From Aquibaculum sediminis (GTDB taxonomy: Bacteria > Pseudomonadota > Alphaproteobacteria > Kiloniellales > DSM-21159): 64,000 nucleotides of DNA. Shown here in pieces: positions 42,192 through 51,000 of this stretch; within the stretch, counting starts at the first letter, position 1, and the number at the start of each line of letters is the position of its first letter. Both the position numbers and the translations under genes were made by a program. The notes below the pieces were generated by a model. The model made no database searches, was not told where the DNA came from, and was given only the letters and a program-made list of their open reading frames with translations. The DNA is taken from NCBI RefSeq assembly GCF_040712085.1, contig NZ_JBFCVK010000002.1:124001-188000 (forward strand), read 5' to 3'.

Positions 42192-42226
42192 CCGGACTGT
42201 CGTGGCCCCGCGGTGCGGCAGTCCGG
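42192..42226 (+). promoter_or_regulatory. Hairpin in the rplT-pheS leader
   Basis: CCGGACTG (42192-42199) and CAGTCCGG (42219-42226) pair perfectly over a 19-base GC-rich loop, 83 bases before pheS. It could be an attenuator or a processing site; no phenylalanine-rich leader peptide was found. No T-run follows. Confidence 0.4.
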
Positions 42227-42308
42227 TTCCGGCCTTTCCACCGGCCCCTTGTCGGCGCCGCGGGGACAGACCCGCGATGCCACTTGAGGCGATGCCGGAA
42301 GGAAGTCC

Positions 42309-43394
42309 ATGGACGATCTCGACAGTCTGAAGGCCGAATTGCTCTCGGCCGCCGAGCAGGCGCCGGACCTCTCCGCGCTTGATGCATTGCGCGTGCGCGC
42401 ACTTGGCAAGAAGGGTCTGGTCACCGAGCGGATGAAGACGCTCGGCCAGCTCGATCCCGAGGCGCGCAAGGCCCGGGGCCAGGCGCTCAATCAGGTCAAG
42501 GAAGCGTTGGCCGCCGCCATCGAGGCGCGCAAGGCCGTGCTCGAGGAAGAGGCGCTGGAAGCGCGCCTGACCGAGGAGCGGGTCGATGTCTCTCTGCCGT
42601 CCCGCGCACAGAGTGTCGGCCACCTGCACCCGCTCAGCCGCACCATCGACGAGCTGATCGCGATCTTCGGCGAAATGGGCTTCTCCGTGGCGGAAGGCCC
42701 GCACATCGAGGACGACTTCCACAACTTTGAAGCCCTCAACATCCCGGCCTGGCACCCGGCGCGCCAGGACCACGACACCTTCTATCTGAAGCCCCCGGCC
42801 GCCGATGCTGATGAGGGCGGAGAGCGCCCGGTGCTGCGCACCCACACCTCGCCGGTGCAGATCCGGCACATGCAGACCACTACGCCGCCGATCCGCATCA
42901 TCGTGCCCGGGCGCACCTATCGCGCCGACAGCGATGCGACCCACAGCCCCATGTTTCACCAGGTCGAGGGCCTGGTGATCGACGAGAAGACTCACATGGG
43001 CCACCTGAAGGGCACGCTGATCGACTTCTGCCGCGCCTTCTTCGGCGTCGACGACCTGCCGGTACGCTTCCGCCCCAGCTATTTCCCCTTCACCGAGCCT
43101 TCGGCGGAGGTGGATATCGGCTGCTCACGGGAGAAGGGGCAGCTTGTCATCGGTCCGGGCAAGGACTGGCTGGAGATTCTCGGCTGCGGCATGGTGCATC
43201 CCAAGGTGCTGGCCAACTGCGGCATCGATCCGACGCGCTATCAGGGCTTTGCCTTCGGCATGGGCATCGAGCGCATCGCCATGCTGAAGTACGGCATGCC
43301 CGACCTGCGCCCCTTCTACGAAAGCGACATTCGCTGGCTGCGGCACTTCGGCTTCCTGCCGCTGGAGGTGCCCTCCATGGTGCGGGGGCTGTGA
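42309..43394 (+). CDS. pheS: Phenylalanyl-tRNA synthetase alpha subunit
   Basis: This 361-residue protein has the class II synthetase motifs: an N-terminal coiled-coil arm (about 1-90, including RALGKKGLVTERMKTLG), motif 2 GRTYRADSDATHSPMFHQVEGL and motif 3 GFAFGMGIERIAMLKYGMPDLRPF. It joins the beta subunit in an alpha2-beta2 enzyme that charges tRNA-Phe. It has a clear GGAAGGAAG ribosome-binding site. pheT follows directly, separated by 4 bases. Confidence 0.97.
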   Translation: MDDLDSLKAELLSAAEQAPDLSALDALRVRALGKKGLVTERMKTLGQLDPEARKARGQALNQVKEALAAAIEARKAVLEEEALEARLTEERVDVSLPSRAQSVGHLHPLSRTIDELIAIFGEMGFSVAEGPHIEDDFHNFEALNIPAWHPARQDHDTFYLKPPAADADEGGERPVLRTHTSPVQIRHMQTTTPPIRIIVPGRTYRADSDATHSPMFHQVEGLVIDEKTHMGHLKGTLIDFCRAFFGVDDLPVRFRPSYFPFTEPSAEVDIGCSREKGQLVIGPGKDWLEILGCGMVHPKVLANCGIDPTRYQGFAFGMGIERIAMLKYGMPDLRPFYESDIRWLRHFGFLPLEVPSMVRGL

Positions 43395-43398
43395 CGTC

Positions 43399-45813
43399 AT
43401 GAAATTCACGCTGAGCTGGTTGAAGGACCATCTGGAGACCGAGGCCTCCCTGGAGGAGATCGTCGAGAAACTGTCCATGCTGGGGCTCGAGGTCGAAGGC
43501 GTCGAGGATCGCGCCGCACCTTTACGCCCCTTCACCGTGGCGCGCGTGCTTGCCGCCGAGCCGCACCCCGATGCCGATCGCCTGCGCGTCTGCCGCGTGG
43601 AGACGGTCGAGGGCGAGGTGCAGGTCGTCTGCGGCGCGCCCAATGCCCGCACCGGCATGTGGGGCGTTTTCGCTCCGCCGGGCAGCCATGTTCCCGGCAC
43701 CGACGTCCACCTTAAGAAGGGCGTCATTCGCGGTGTCGAGTCCAACGGCATGCTGGTCTCCGAGCGTGAGTTGGGCCTGTCCGACGACCACGAGGGCATC
43801 ATCGACCTGGGAGCGGGCGAGGGCCTCGCGGTGGGGCAGTCCTTCGCCAGCCTGCAGGGTCTCGACGATCCGGTGATCGAGATCGCGATCACGCCGAACC
43901 GCGCCGACTGCCTGGGTGTGCGCGGTGTGGCGCGCGATCTGGCCGCGGCGGGCCTTGGACGCCTGAAGCCGTCCGCCTTGATGGCGCCGACCGAGGGGTC
44001 CTTCGACAGCCCGCTCGACTGGCGGCGCGATCTGCCGGCCGATCGGGAGCAGTCCTGCCCCTACGTCGCCGGCCGCTATTACCGTGGGGTCACCAACGGC
44101 CCGAGCCCGCGTTGGCTGCAGGAGCGGCTCAAGGCCATCGGGCTGCGGCCGATTTCCGCGCTGGTGGATATCACCAACTACGTGACCTACGACCTGGGGC
44201 GGCCGCTGCACGTTTTCGATGCCGACAAGGTCAAGGGTCATCCCACCATGCGCTTTGCGCGCGACGGGGAAGAGATCCTGGCGCTGGATGGCCGGACCTA
44301 TGCGCTGGATCCGGAAACCCTGGTCATCGCTGACGACAACGGGCCGGAAGGCATCGGCGGCATCATGGGCGGCGAGCTCTCCGGCTGCACCGAGGAGACC
44401 CGCAACGTCTTCCTCGAGGTCGCGCTCTTCGACCCAATCATGGTCGCCTTCACCGGCCGTCGCCTCGGCATCCATTCCGATGCCCGTTATCGCTTCGAGC
44501 GCGGGCTGGACCCCGAAAGCGCAGCCTGGGGCGTGGATGTGGCCACGCGCCTCATCCTCGAACTCTGCGGCGGTGAGGCCAGCCACACCGTGGCTGCTGG
44601 TGAGCTGCCCGCCGAGGAGCGGCGCGTTTCGCTTCGGCCGGGGCGCGTGGCGGCGCTGGGCGGCGTCGACGTGTCCGCCGAACGCCAGCAGGCGCTGCTG
44701 ACCACGCTCGGCTTCGAGGTGTCGGAGAGCGCGGAAGGCACGCTCGATTGCCGCGTGCCGACCTGGCGCCGTGACATCGAGGGCGAGGCCTGCCTGGTGG
44801 AAGAGGTCCTGCGCCTCAACGGCTATGAGGCCATTCCCGCCGTCTCCCTACCGCGAGAGAGCAGCCTGCCGACGGCCGCACTCAACCTCTCCCAGAAGCG
44901 GGGCGCGGCCGCGCGCACGGCGCTGGCCTGGGCTGGACTGGAAGAGGCGGTGACCTTCTCCTTCGTGGCCGAGCGCCAGGCCCGGGCCTTCGGCTGGGAC
45001 AACGAGGCCCTGCGACTCGACAACCCCATTTCCAGCGACCTGGACGTCATGCGCCCCTCGGTGCTGCCGACCCTGCTGGAGGCAGCCGCGCGCAATGCCG
45101 ATCGCGGCTATCCCGATGTGGGCGTGTTCGAAATCGGGCCGCAGTACAGCGGGACCGCGCCTGAAGACCAGGCCAATGTGGCAGCGGCCCTGCGTGCCGG
45201 ACAGGCGATCTCCCGCCACTGGCTGGACCGAGCGCGGCCTGTGGACGCCTTCGATGCCAAGGCCGATGCCGAGCGCGTGCTGGAGGCCCTGGGCGCGCCG
45301 GTGGCCAATCTCCAGGCCTCGTCCGATGCCCCGGCCTGGTACCATCCCGGCCGCTCCGGTGCGCTGCGACTCGGCCCCAAGGTTCTGGCCTGGTTCGGCG
45401 AGTTGCACCCGCGGGTGCTGCGGGCCTTCGACGCCCGCGGTCCCGTGGTGGCCTGCGAGGTCTTCCTCGACGCTCTGCCGCAACCAAAGCAGAAGGGCGG
45501 CAAGGCGAAGCCGCCGGCCGACCTGCCGGCCTTCCAGCCTGTGGTGCGGGACTTCGCCTTCGTGGTAGACGAGGCTGTCCCAGCGGAAAAGGCGGTGCGT
45601 GCGGCCAAGGGCGCTGACAAGCAGCTCATCCAGCAGGTCGAGGTCTTTGATCTCTATCGTGGCAAGGGTTTGCCGGAAAACAGCAAGTCCCTGGCGCTCG
45701 CGGTGACTTTGCAGCCGCGCGACAAGACTTTGACCGAGGCGGAACTGGAAGCGGTCTCGGCAAAGATCGTACAGCAGGTTACCAAGGCAACCGGCGGCAG
45801 CCTGCGCGGTTGA
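43399..45813 (+). CDS. pheT: Phenylalanyl-tRNA synthetase beta subunit
   Basis: This 804-residue protein has all expected modules: B1 tRNA-binding OB domain (about 40-150, with VVCGAPNAR), the B3/B4 editing domain, B5, the core (HSDARYRFERGLDP) and a C-terminal FDX-ACB domain (PAFQPVVRDFAFVVDEAVPAEKA...). Its length is usual for bacterial PheT. It starts at the ATG at 43399, with the stop of pheS at 43394. Confidence 0.97.
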   Translation: MKFTLSWLKDHLETEASLEEIVEKLSMLGLEVEGVEDRAAPLRPFTVARVLAAEPHPDADRLRVCRVETVEGEVQVVCGAPNARTGMWGVFAPPGSHVPGTDVHLKKGVIRGVESNGMLVSERELGLSDDHEGIIDLGAGEGLAVGQSFASLQGLDDPVIEIAITPNRADCLGVRGVARDLAAAGLGRLKPSALMAPTEGSFDSPLDWRRDLPADREQSCPYVAGRYYRGVTNGPSPRWLQERLKAIGLRPISALVDITNYVTYDLGRPLHVFDADKVKGHPTMRFARDGEEILALDGRTYALDPETLVIADDNGPEGIGGIMGGELSGCTEETRNVFLEVALFDPIMVAFTGRRLGIHSDARYRFERGLDPESAAWGVDVATRLILELCGGEASHTVAAGELPAEERRVSLRPGRVAALGGVDVSAERQQALLTTLGFEVSESAEGTLDCRVPTWRRDIEGEACLVEEVLRLNGYEAIPAVSLPRESSLPTAALNLSQKRGAAARTALAWAGLEEAVTFSFVAERQARAFGWDNEALRLDNPISSDLDVMRPSVLPTLLEAAARNADRGYPDVGVFEIGPQYSGTAPEDQANVAAALRAGQAISRHWLDRARPVDAFDAKADAERVLEALGAPVANLQASSDAPAWYHPGRSGALRLGPKVLAWFGELHPRVLRAFDARGPVVACEVFLDALPQPKQKGGKAKPPADLPAFQPVVRDFAFVVDEAVPAEKAVRAAKGADKQLIQQVEVFDLYRGKGLPENSKSLALAVTLQPRDKTLTEAELEAVSAKIVQQVTKATGGSLRG

Positions 45814-45845
45814 TCAGGCTCCCGTAGAGGCAAACGGAGCGACGC

Positions 45846-47378
45846 TTGGCCAAGACGAAACTCGACAAGGATCTCAAGCGCCTCTCCCGCATGGAGTATG
45901 GGGCACAGGACATCGCGCGTGGCCTGGTGCCATTCAGCCTTGCCCTGCTCTTCCTGGTGGCTGCGGCGGTTTTCGCAGCCTTTCAGGTCGGGGTCAGCGG
46001 GGTATGGGCCGTTGCGGTCGGGGCGACGGTGATCGGGGCCTATATGGCCCTGAACATCGGCGCCAACGATGTGGCCAACAACATGTCGCCGGCGGTGGGG
46101 TCGCGGGCCCTGACCATCGGCGTGGCCGTGATGATCGCCGCCGTCTGCGAAGCGGCGGGCGCCATCATCGCCGGCGGCGATGTGGTGGAGACGGTGTCCA
46201 AGGGCATCATAGATCCGTCGCGCATGCCCAGTATCGAGCACTTCGTCATTGCCATGATCGCGGCGCTCTTTGCCGCGGCGCTCTGGATTAACCTCGCGAC
46301 CTGGCTGAATGCGCCGGTGTCCACCACCCACTCGGTGGTGGGCGGCGTGCTGGGCGGCGGCGTGGCCATGGCGGGCCTGGGCGTGGCGGACTGGTCAGTG
46401 GTGGCCAGCATCGTGGCGAGTTGGGTGGTCTCCCCGGTCATGGGCGGCGTGATCGCCGCGGGCTTTCTCGCCTACCTCAAACGCTCGGTCTACGATGCTC
46501 CGGACCGCCTTTCCGCTGCGGCGGTCCAGGTTCCCCTGCTGGTCGCCATCATGGTCGGTGCCTTCGCGTCCTACCTGATGATGAAGGGCCTGAACCAGGT
46601 TCTGCCCGTTTCCTTCTGGATGGCGCTGGCGGTGGGTCTGCTGCTGGCTGTGCCCACCTATTTCCTGGTGCGTCCGCGCGTGCAGGCCAAGCTGGCGGTG
46701 GCCGGCGACGGCACCTACAGCCTGGGCGACCTCTTCACCATCCCCGTGATTGGCGGCGCGGCGTTGCTGTCATTTGCTCATGGCGCCAACGACGTCGCCA
46801 ACGCCATTGGCCCGCTCTCGGCGGTCCACGCTGCGCTCGATGGTGGGGTTGCCGGCGGCGAGGTGGTGCTGCCCTTCTGGATCCTGCTGGTGGGTGCCGG
46901 GGGGATTGCCGTCGGCCTGGCACTCTTCGGGCCGAAGCTGATCCGCACCGTCGGCTCCAAGATCACCAAGCTCAATCGCGTGCGTGCCTTCTGCGTGACG
47001 CTTTCCGCAGCCATCACCGTCATCATCGCCTCGGCCCTGGGCTTGCCGGTCAGTTCCACCCACACAGCCATTGGTGCGCTCTTCGGCGTGGGCTTCCTGC
47101 GCGAGCATTTTGCCAATCAGGAACGCGAACCAAGCAAGCGCGCCCGGATCTTCCGCATGGAGCCGCCGCCGGAGGCCATGCCCATCGAAGATCGCGGCGC
47201 CGTCGAGACGGCCAAGCTGCGGGCCAAGGCGGAAAAGCAGCGCAAGCGCTATCTCGTGCGCCGCTCGCATGTCTTCACCATTGCAGCGGCCTGGATCATC
47301 ACGGTTCCCTGCAGCGCCCTGCTGGCTGCGGTTCTGGCCCGGTTGTTGCTCTGGGGCGGTTTGGGCGATCTGATCTGA
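45846..47378 (+). CDS. Inorganic phosphate transporter, PiT family
   Basis: This 510-residue protein starts at the TTG at 45846 (ribosome-binding site CGGAG); an in-frame ATG at 45894 would drop 16 residues. It has two copies of the PiT signature (ALNIGANDVANNMSPAVGSRAL and HGANDVANAIGPLSAV), about ten helices, and a hydrophilic loop of about 55 residues before the last helix (REPSKRARIFRMEPPPEAMPIEDR...). It should import phosphate with a cation or as a metal-phosphate complex. It lies 32 bases after pheT but is functionally unrelated. The start is uncertain. Confidence 0.87.
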   Translation: MAKTKLDKDLKRLSRMEYGAQDIARGLVPFSLALLFLVAAAVFAAFQVGVSGVWAVAVGATVIGAYMALNIGANDVANNMSPAVGSRALTIGVAVMIAAVCEAAGAIIAGGDVVETVSKGIIDPSRMPSIEHFVIAMIAALFAAALWINLATWLNAPVSTTHSVVGGVLGGGVAMAGLGVADWSVVASIVASWVVSPVMGGVIAAGFLAYLKRSVYDAPDRLSAAAVQVPLLVAIMVGAFASYLMMKGLNQVLPVSFWMALAVGLLLAVPTYFLVRPRVQAKLAVAGDGTYSLGDLFTIPVIGGAALLSFAHGANDVANAIGPLSAVHAALDGGVAGGEVVLPFWILLVGAGGIAVGLALFGPKLIRTVGSKITKLNRVRAFCVTLSAAITVIIASALGLPVSSTHTAIGALFGVGFLREHFANQEREPSKRARIFRMEPPPEAMPIEDRGAVETAKLRAKAEKQRKRYLVRRSHVFTIAAAWIITVPCSALLAAVLARLLLWGGLGDLI

Positions 47379-47397
47379 TGGCCCCGGGAGGACGGTG

Positions 47398-48369
47398 ATG
47401 CGCATAGCGGTCTACGGTGCCGGTGCGGTGGGCAGTGTGCTGGCCGCGAAGCTGTCGGATGCCGGTCACGAGGTTGTGCTGATCGCGCGTGGCCAGCGCC
47501 TGGCGCAGGTTCGTGATGAGGGTCTGCGGCTGCGCGTCGAGGGGCAGGAGAGCACGACGCGCCTGCCGGTGAGCGACGATCCGGCGCACCTCGGGCCACA
47601 GGACACTGTCATCCTGGCGCTCAAGGCTCATTCCCTGCCGGCCGTGGTCGACGGCGTTGCCGCGCTCTGCGGGCCGGAGACGACGCTGCTTGCCGCCCAA
47701 AACGGCCTGCCCTGGTGGTACAACCATGCTGTTGGCGGCGCGTGGGAAGGCCAGGTCCTGGAAAGTGTGGATCCTGGCGGGGTGCTCTGGCGCGGCCTGC
47801 CGCCGGAGCGTGTGCTGGGCTGCGTCCTCTATATCGCGGCCGCGGTCGAGCCCTCCGGCCTGGTCGATGTGACGCAGATCGGCCACTACCTGATGGGCGA
47901 ACCCGATGGCCAGGAGTCGCAGCGGGGACGCCGGCTGGTGGAGGCCTTCACCGCGGCCGGCCTGCCGGCGGAACTCAACCCGCGCATTCGTGATGCCATC
48001 TGGGTCAAGCTCTGGGGCAACCTCTCGCTCAATCTTGCTGCCGTTCTCACCGGCGGGACCGTGCGGCAGATGACCGAGCGGCCCGAGGTGGCGGCACTCC
48101 TGCAACGCATGATGCGCGAGGCGCAGCAGGTGGGCGAGGCCCTGGGCGTGCGCTTCGGCATGAGCGTCGAGGAGCGTTTCGCCATCGCCTGCAGGTTGGG
48201 CGATTTCAAGCCCTCGAGCCTGCAGGACCTGGAAGCCGGCCGGCGCATCGAGGTCGAGGCCCTGCTGGGCGTCGTGGTCGAACTGGGCCGCCGTCTGTCC
48301 CTGGAGACACCCACGCTTGAAACCGTGCTGGCCCTGGCGCGCCTGCGCGCCGATCTCGCCACCGCCTGA
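47398..48369 (+). CDS. 2-dehydropantoate 2-reductase (ketopantoate reductase) family
   Basis: The ATG at 47398 (GGGAGGACGG upstream) gives 323 residues. A Rossmann NADPH-binding motif GAGAVGSVLAAKLSDAGHEV opens the protein. The catalytic lysine is in IWVKLWGNLSLN with the downstream DLEAGRRIEVEALLG that positions the substrate. PanE-type enzymes reduce ketopantoate to pantoate on the route to coenzyme A, but paralogues in this family act on other keto acids, so I leave the gene symbol open. It follows the phosphate transporter by 19 bases on the same strand. Confidence 0.85.
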   Translation: MRIAVYGAGAVGSVLAAKLSDAGHEVVLIARGQRLAQVRDEGLRLRVEGQESTTRLPVSDDPAHLGPQDTVILALKAHSLPAVVDGVAALCGPETTLLAAQNGLPWWYNHAVGGAWEGQVLESVDPGGVLWRGLPPERVLGCVLYIAAAVEPSGLVDVTQIGHYLMGEPDGQESQRGRRLVEAFTAAGLPAELNPRIRDAIWVKLWGNLSLNLAAVLTGGTVRQMTERPEVAALLQRMMREAQQVGEALGVRFGMSVEERFAIACRLGDFKPSSLQDLEAGRRIEVEALLGVVVELGRRLSLETPTLETVLALARLRADLATA

Positions 48370-48383
48370 GAGTTTGCGCAGGT

Positions 48384-49085
48384 TCAGCGCTGCTCTGGGC
48401 TGAGCGCGAACCCGCGCGTCTCCAGCGTTGCGGCCATGTCGTCCGGCAGCGGCGCGGTCACCGCGACAGGCTCCCTGCTGCGGTAGAGCGGCAGGCTCAA
48501 GCTGCGCGCGTGCAGATGCAGGCGCAGGCCCGAAGGCGGACGGGTGGTGGCATAGACCGGGTCGCCCAGAATCGGGCAACCGAGCGCCGCGCAGTGCACC
48601 CGGATCTGATGAGTGCGGCCGGTCAGGGGGCGCAGTTCCAGCCAGGTCAGCCCGCCGCCGCTGCCCAGGATCCGCCAGCGTGTGCTTGCCCGAAGGCCGC
48701 CACTGTCCGCCGGGCGCATGCGCCAGCCACCATCGCGGCTCGAAATTTTCTCCAAGGCCAGATCCAGCTGTCCTTCAGGCTTGGGCGGCGCGCCCATCAC
48801 CAGGGCCCAGTAGACCTTCTCCACCCGTCCCTCGCGAAACAGGGCCGCCAGCTTGCGCAGGGCCTTGGGGTTGCGCCCCAGAGCAAGGCAGCCGCTGGTG
48901 TCTTGATCGAGGCGGTGGGCCAGGGCCGGCGGGCGGGGCAGGCCGAAGCGCAGACTGTCGAAGCCAGCCTCCAGCGAAGGGCCGCCGCCGGGGCCGGCGT
49001 GCACGGCGATTCCCGCAGGTTTGTCGATCACCAGCAGCAGGCCGTCGCGGTAGAGCAGACGTTTGGAGAGGTCGGGCAGCGCCAT
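48384..49085 (-). CDS. RluA-family pseudouridine synthase
   Basis: This 233-residue protein contains the RluA catalytic motif ALAHRLDQDTSGCLALGRN, whose Asp in RLDxxTSG is the nucleophile. It also has VMGAPPKPEGQ, TRWRILGSGGGLTWLELRPLTGRTHQIRVHCAALGCPILGD with the family's GRTHQIR, and the C-terminal hydrophobic segment. There is no S4 domain, so it belongs to the short RluA/TruC-type branch acting on rRNA or tRNA; the target is unknown. It converges on the ketopantoate reductase gene (14-base gap). Confidence 0.9.
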   Translation of the reverse strand: MALPDLSKRLLYRDGLLLVIDKPAGIAVHAGPGGGPSLEAGFDSLRFGLPRPPALAHRLDQDTSGCLALGRNPKALRKLAALFREGRVEKVYWALVMGAPPKPEGQLDLALEKISSRDGGWRMRPADSGGLRASTRWRILGSGGGLTWLELRPLTGRTHQIRVHCAALGCPILGDPVYATTRPPSGLRLHLHARSLSLPLYRSREPVAVTAPLPDDMAATLETRGFALSPEQR

Positions 49086-49290
49086 GCCTTTCTCTCCTGC
49101 GCCGCCGCGGTGGCGTCAAGCCCCGCCGGTGCCCTGTTGTGCGAATGGCTGCGGCCGGGCTTGGTCCCATGACGGTCACGAAGCTGACATGCTTCACCTC
49201 TGGTGGTGATGCGCCGCGGAACCTATCTGCGGTTCCCGGCGCTGCTGTCCTGTCGCGCTGCCTGTTCCACCACAGCCGGATCACTGCCTC

Positions 49291-50916
49291 ATGACCTCGA
49301 CTTCTGCCGCTTTCTCGCGACGCGCACTCCTCTCGGCCACCGGTGCCGCGAGCTTCCTGGCCGGCGCTGGTTTCTTGCCCCGCGCCGTGCTGGCCCAGCA
49401 AGGCGCGCTGCAGGAGGCGGCGCCGGAGTTGACGCTGGGGGAGGCCGAAGACTTCTCCTTCGAGGGGTTGGTGGAGCGCGCGCAGCAGATGGCGCAGCAG
49501 GACTTTCAGGAACGAAGCGTGGTCGCGCCGGAGGTGATCGAGCAGATCGATTACGATGCCCACGGACGGCTGCGCTTCCGGCCGGGACGCGCACCGCATG
49601 CTGAGGGCCCCGGGCGCTATCCGGTGACCTTCTTCCATCTGGGCCAGTTCTTTCCCCGGCCGGTGCGCATGCACCTGCTGCAGGAGGGGCAGGCCCGGGA
49701 AGTGCTCTACCGCTCCGGCGACTTCGAGATGCCCGAGGACAGCCCCGCCCGGGAACTGCCCCAGGATGCAGGCTTTGCCGGCTTCCGCTTTCAGGAGGAG
49801 AACGGCCGGGCCGATTGGCGCACGCAGGACTGGCTGGCCTTTCTCGGCGCCTCCTACTTTCGGGCCATCGGGGAACTGGGCCAGTACGGCCTTTCGGCCC
49901 GGGGACTGGCCGTCGATGTGGCGGCGTCGGAAGCCGAGGAATTTCCGGAGTTCGTCGCCTTCTGGATTGAAAGCCCGCAGGATCCGGAAGAGCCGGCCGT
50001 GATCTACGCCCTGCTCGACGGTCCCAGCGTCACCGGCGCCTATCGCTTCCTCTGCTGGCGCAAGGAGCATGTGGAGATGGAAGTCTCCGCGCGCCTGTTC
50101 ATGCGCAAAGAGGTGGAGCGGCTCGGCATCGCACCCCTGACCTCGATGTTCTGGTACTCCGAGTACGGCATGCGCTACCGCGAGGACTGGCGCCCGGAGG
50201 TGCACGATAGTGACGGGCTGCAGCTCTGGACCGGGAAGGGGGAACGGATCTGGCGGCCGCTCAACAACCCCACCCAGGTGCGCGTCGCCGCCTTTGCCGA
50301 TGCCAGTCCGCGCGGCTTCGGGTTGATGCAGCGCGACCGGAATCGCGAACACTATCTGGACGGCGTGCGCTATCAGGACCGGCCCAGCCTCTGGGTCGAG
50401 CCCCTGGGCGACTGGGGCACGGGCGCCGTGCAGTTGGTGGAGATTCCCACCGACGACGAGATACACGACAACATCGTCGCCTTCTGGGTGCCCGGCGAGG
50501 CGCCCCAGGCCGGCGATGCACTCAGCTTCGACTATCGTCTCTACTGGGCGGCAAACGAACCCTTCCCGGCGCGCGCGCTCGCGCGCTGCGTGGCCACCCG
50601 CATGGGGCGCGGTGGGCAGGCCGGTCTGCCGCGGCCGGAGGGGGTCACGAAGTTCGTGGTCGAGTTCGCCGGCGGCGTCTTGCCCGACCTGCCGCTGGAC
50701 GCGAAGGTGGAGGTCGAGGTCGAGGCCAGCCGCGGTGAACTCTCCTACATCTACGCCGAACGGGTGCCGGGCACCGAACGCTGGCGGGCGCACTTCGACC
50801 TCGACCTGTCGGAAGAGACGCCGGATGCCGTGGAACTGCGGCTCTATTTGCGCAACGAGGATCAAACGCTCACCGAAACCTGGCTCTATCAGTTCCTATC
50901 CGACGGACGAGGCTGA
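49291..50916 (+). CDS. Periplasmic glucan biosynthesis protein, OpgG/OpgD family
   Basis: This 541-residue protein starts at the ATG at 49291. A twin-arginine signal (SRRALLSATGAASFLAGAGFLPRAVLA) is followed by the MdoG domain (FDFEGLVERAQQMAQ-type opening, RGLAVDVAASEAEEFPEFVAFWIESP, ASVTGAYRF) and a C-terminal immunoglobulin-like domain (KFVVEFAGGVLPDLPLDAKVEVEVEAS). It should act in osmoregulated periplasmic glucan assembly. The usual partner OpgH is absent from the window. A Tat signal with OpgD-like length points to OpgD rather than OpgG, but I cannot separate them surely. The upstream 205 bases hold no gene. Confidence 0.88.
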   Translation: MTSTSAAFSRRALLSATGAASFLAGAGFLPRAVLAQQGALQEAAPELTLGEAEDFSFEGLVERAQQMAQQDFQERSVVAPEVIEQIDYDAHGRLRFRPGRAPHAEGPGRYPVTFFHLGQFFPRPVRMHLLQEGQAREVLYRSGDFEMPEDSPARELPQDAGFAGFRFQEENGRADWRTQDWLAFLGASYFRAIGELGQYGLSARGLAVDVAASEAEEFPEFVAFWIESPQDPEEPAVIYALLDGPSVTGAYRFLCWRKEHVEMEVSARLFMRKEVERLGIAPLTSMFWYSEYGMRYREDWRPEVHDSDGLQLWTGKGERIWRPLNNPTQVRVAAFADASPRGFGLMQRDRNREHYLDGVRYQDRPSLWVEPLGDWGTGAVQLVEIPTDDEIHDNIVAFWVPGEAPQAGDALSFDYRLYWAANEPFPARALARCVATRMGRGGQAGLPRPEGVTKFVVEFAGGVLPDLPLDAKVEVEVEASRGELSYIYAERVPGTERWRAHFDLDLSEETPDAVELRLYLRNEDQTLTETWLYQFLSDGRG

Positions 50917-51000
50917 TAGCGGTCGGAGCAACCGGCTTTTCCTTGCGTCGGCTGCGCGGACGCGATACTTCCCGGGCCTGCTTTTACCCGGAGTTCCGCC

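Noticed and set aside
42158..42308. Classical pheST attenuator with a Phe-rich leader peptide
   Set aside because: A hairpin exists (42192-42226) but I found no short frame with consecutive Phe codons and no T-run.
48775..50865. 696-codon minus-strand open frame over the OpgG/OpgD gene
   Set aside because: Opposes a plus-strand gene with Tat signal and complete family motifs; the minus translation has low-complexity His/Gln/Arg runs.
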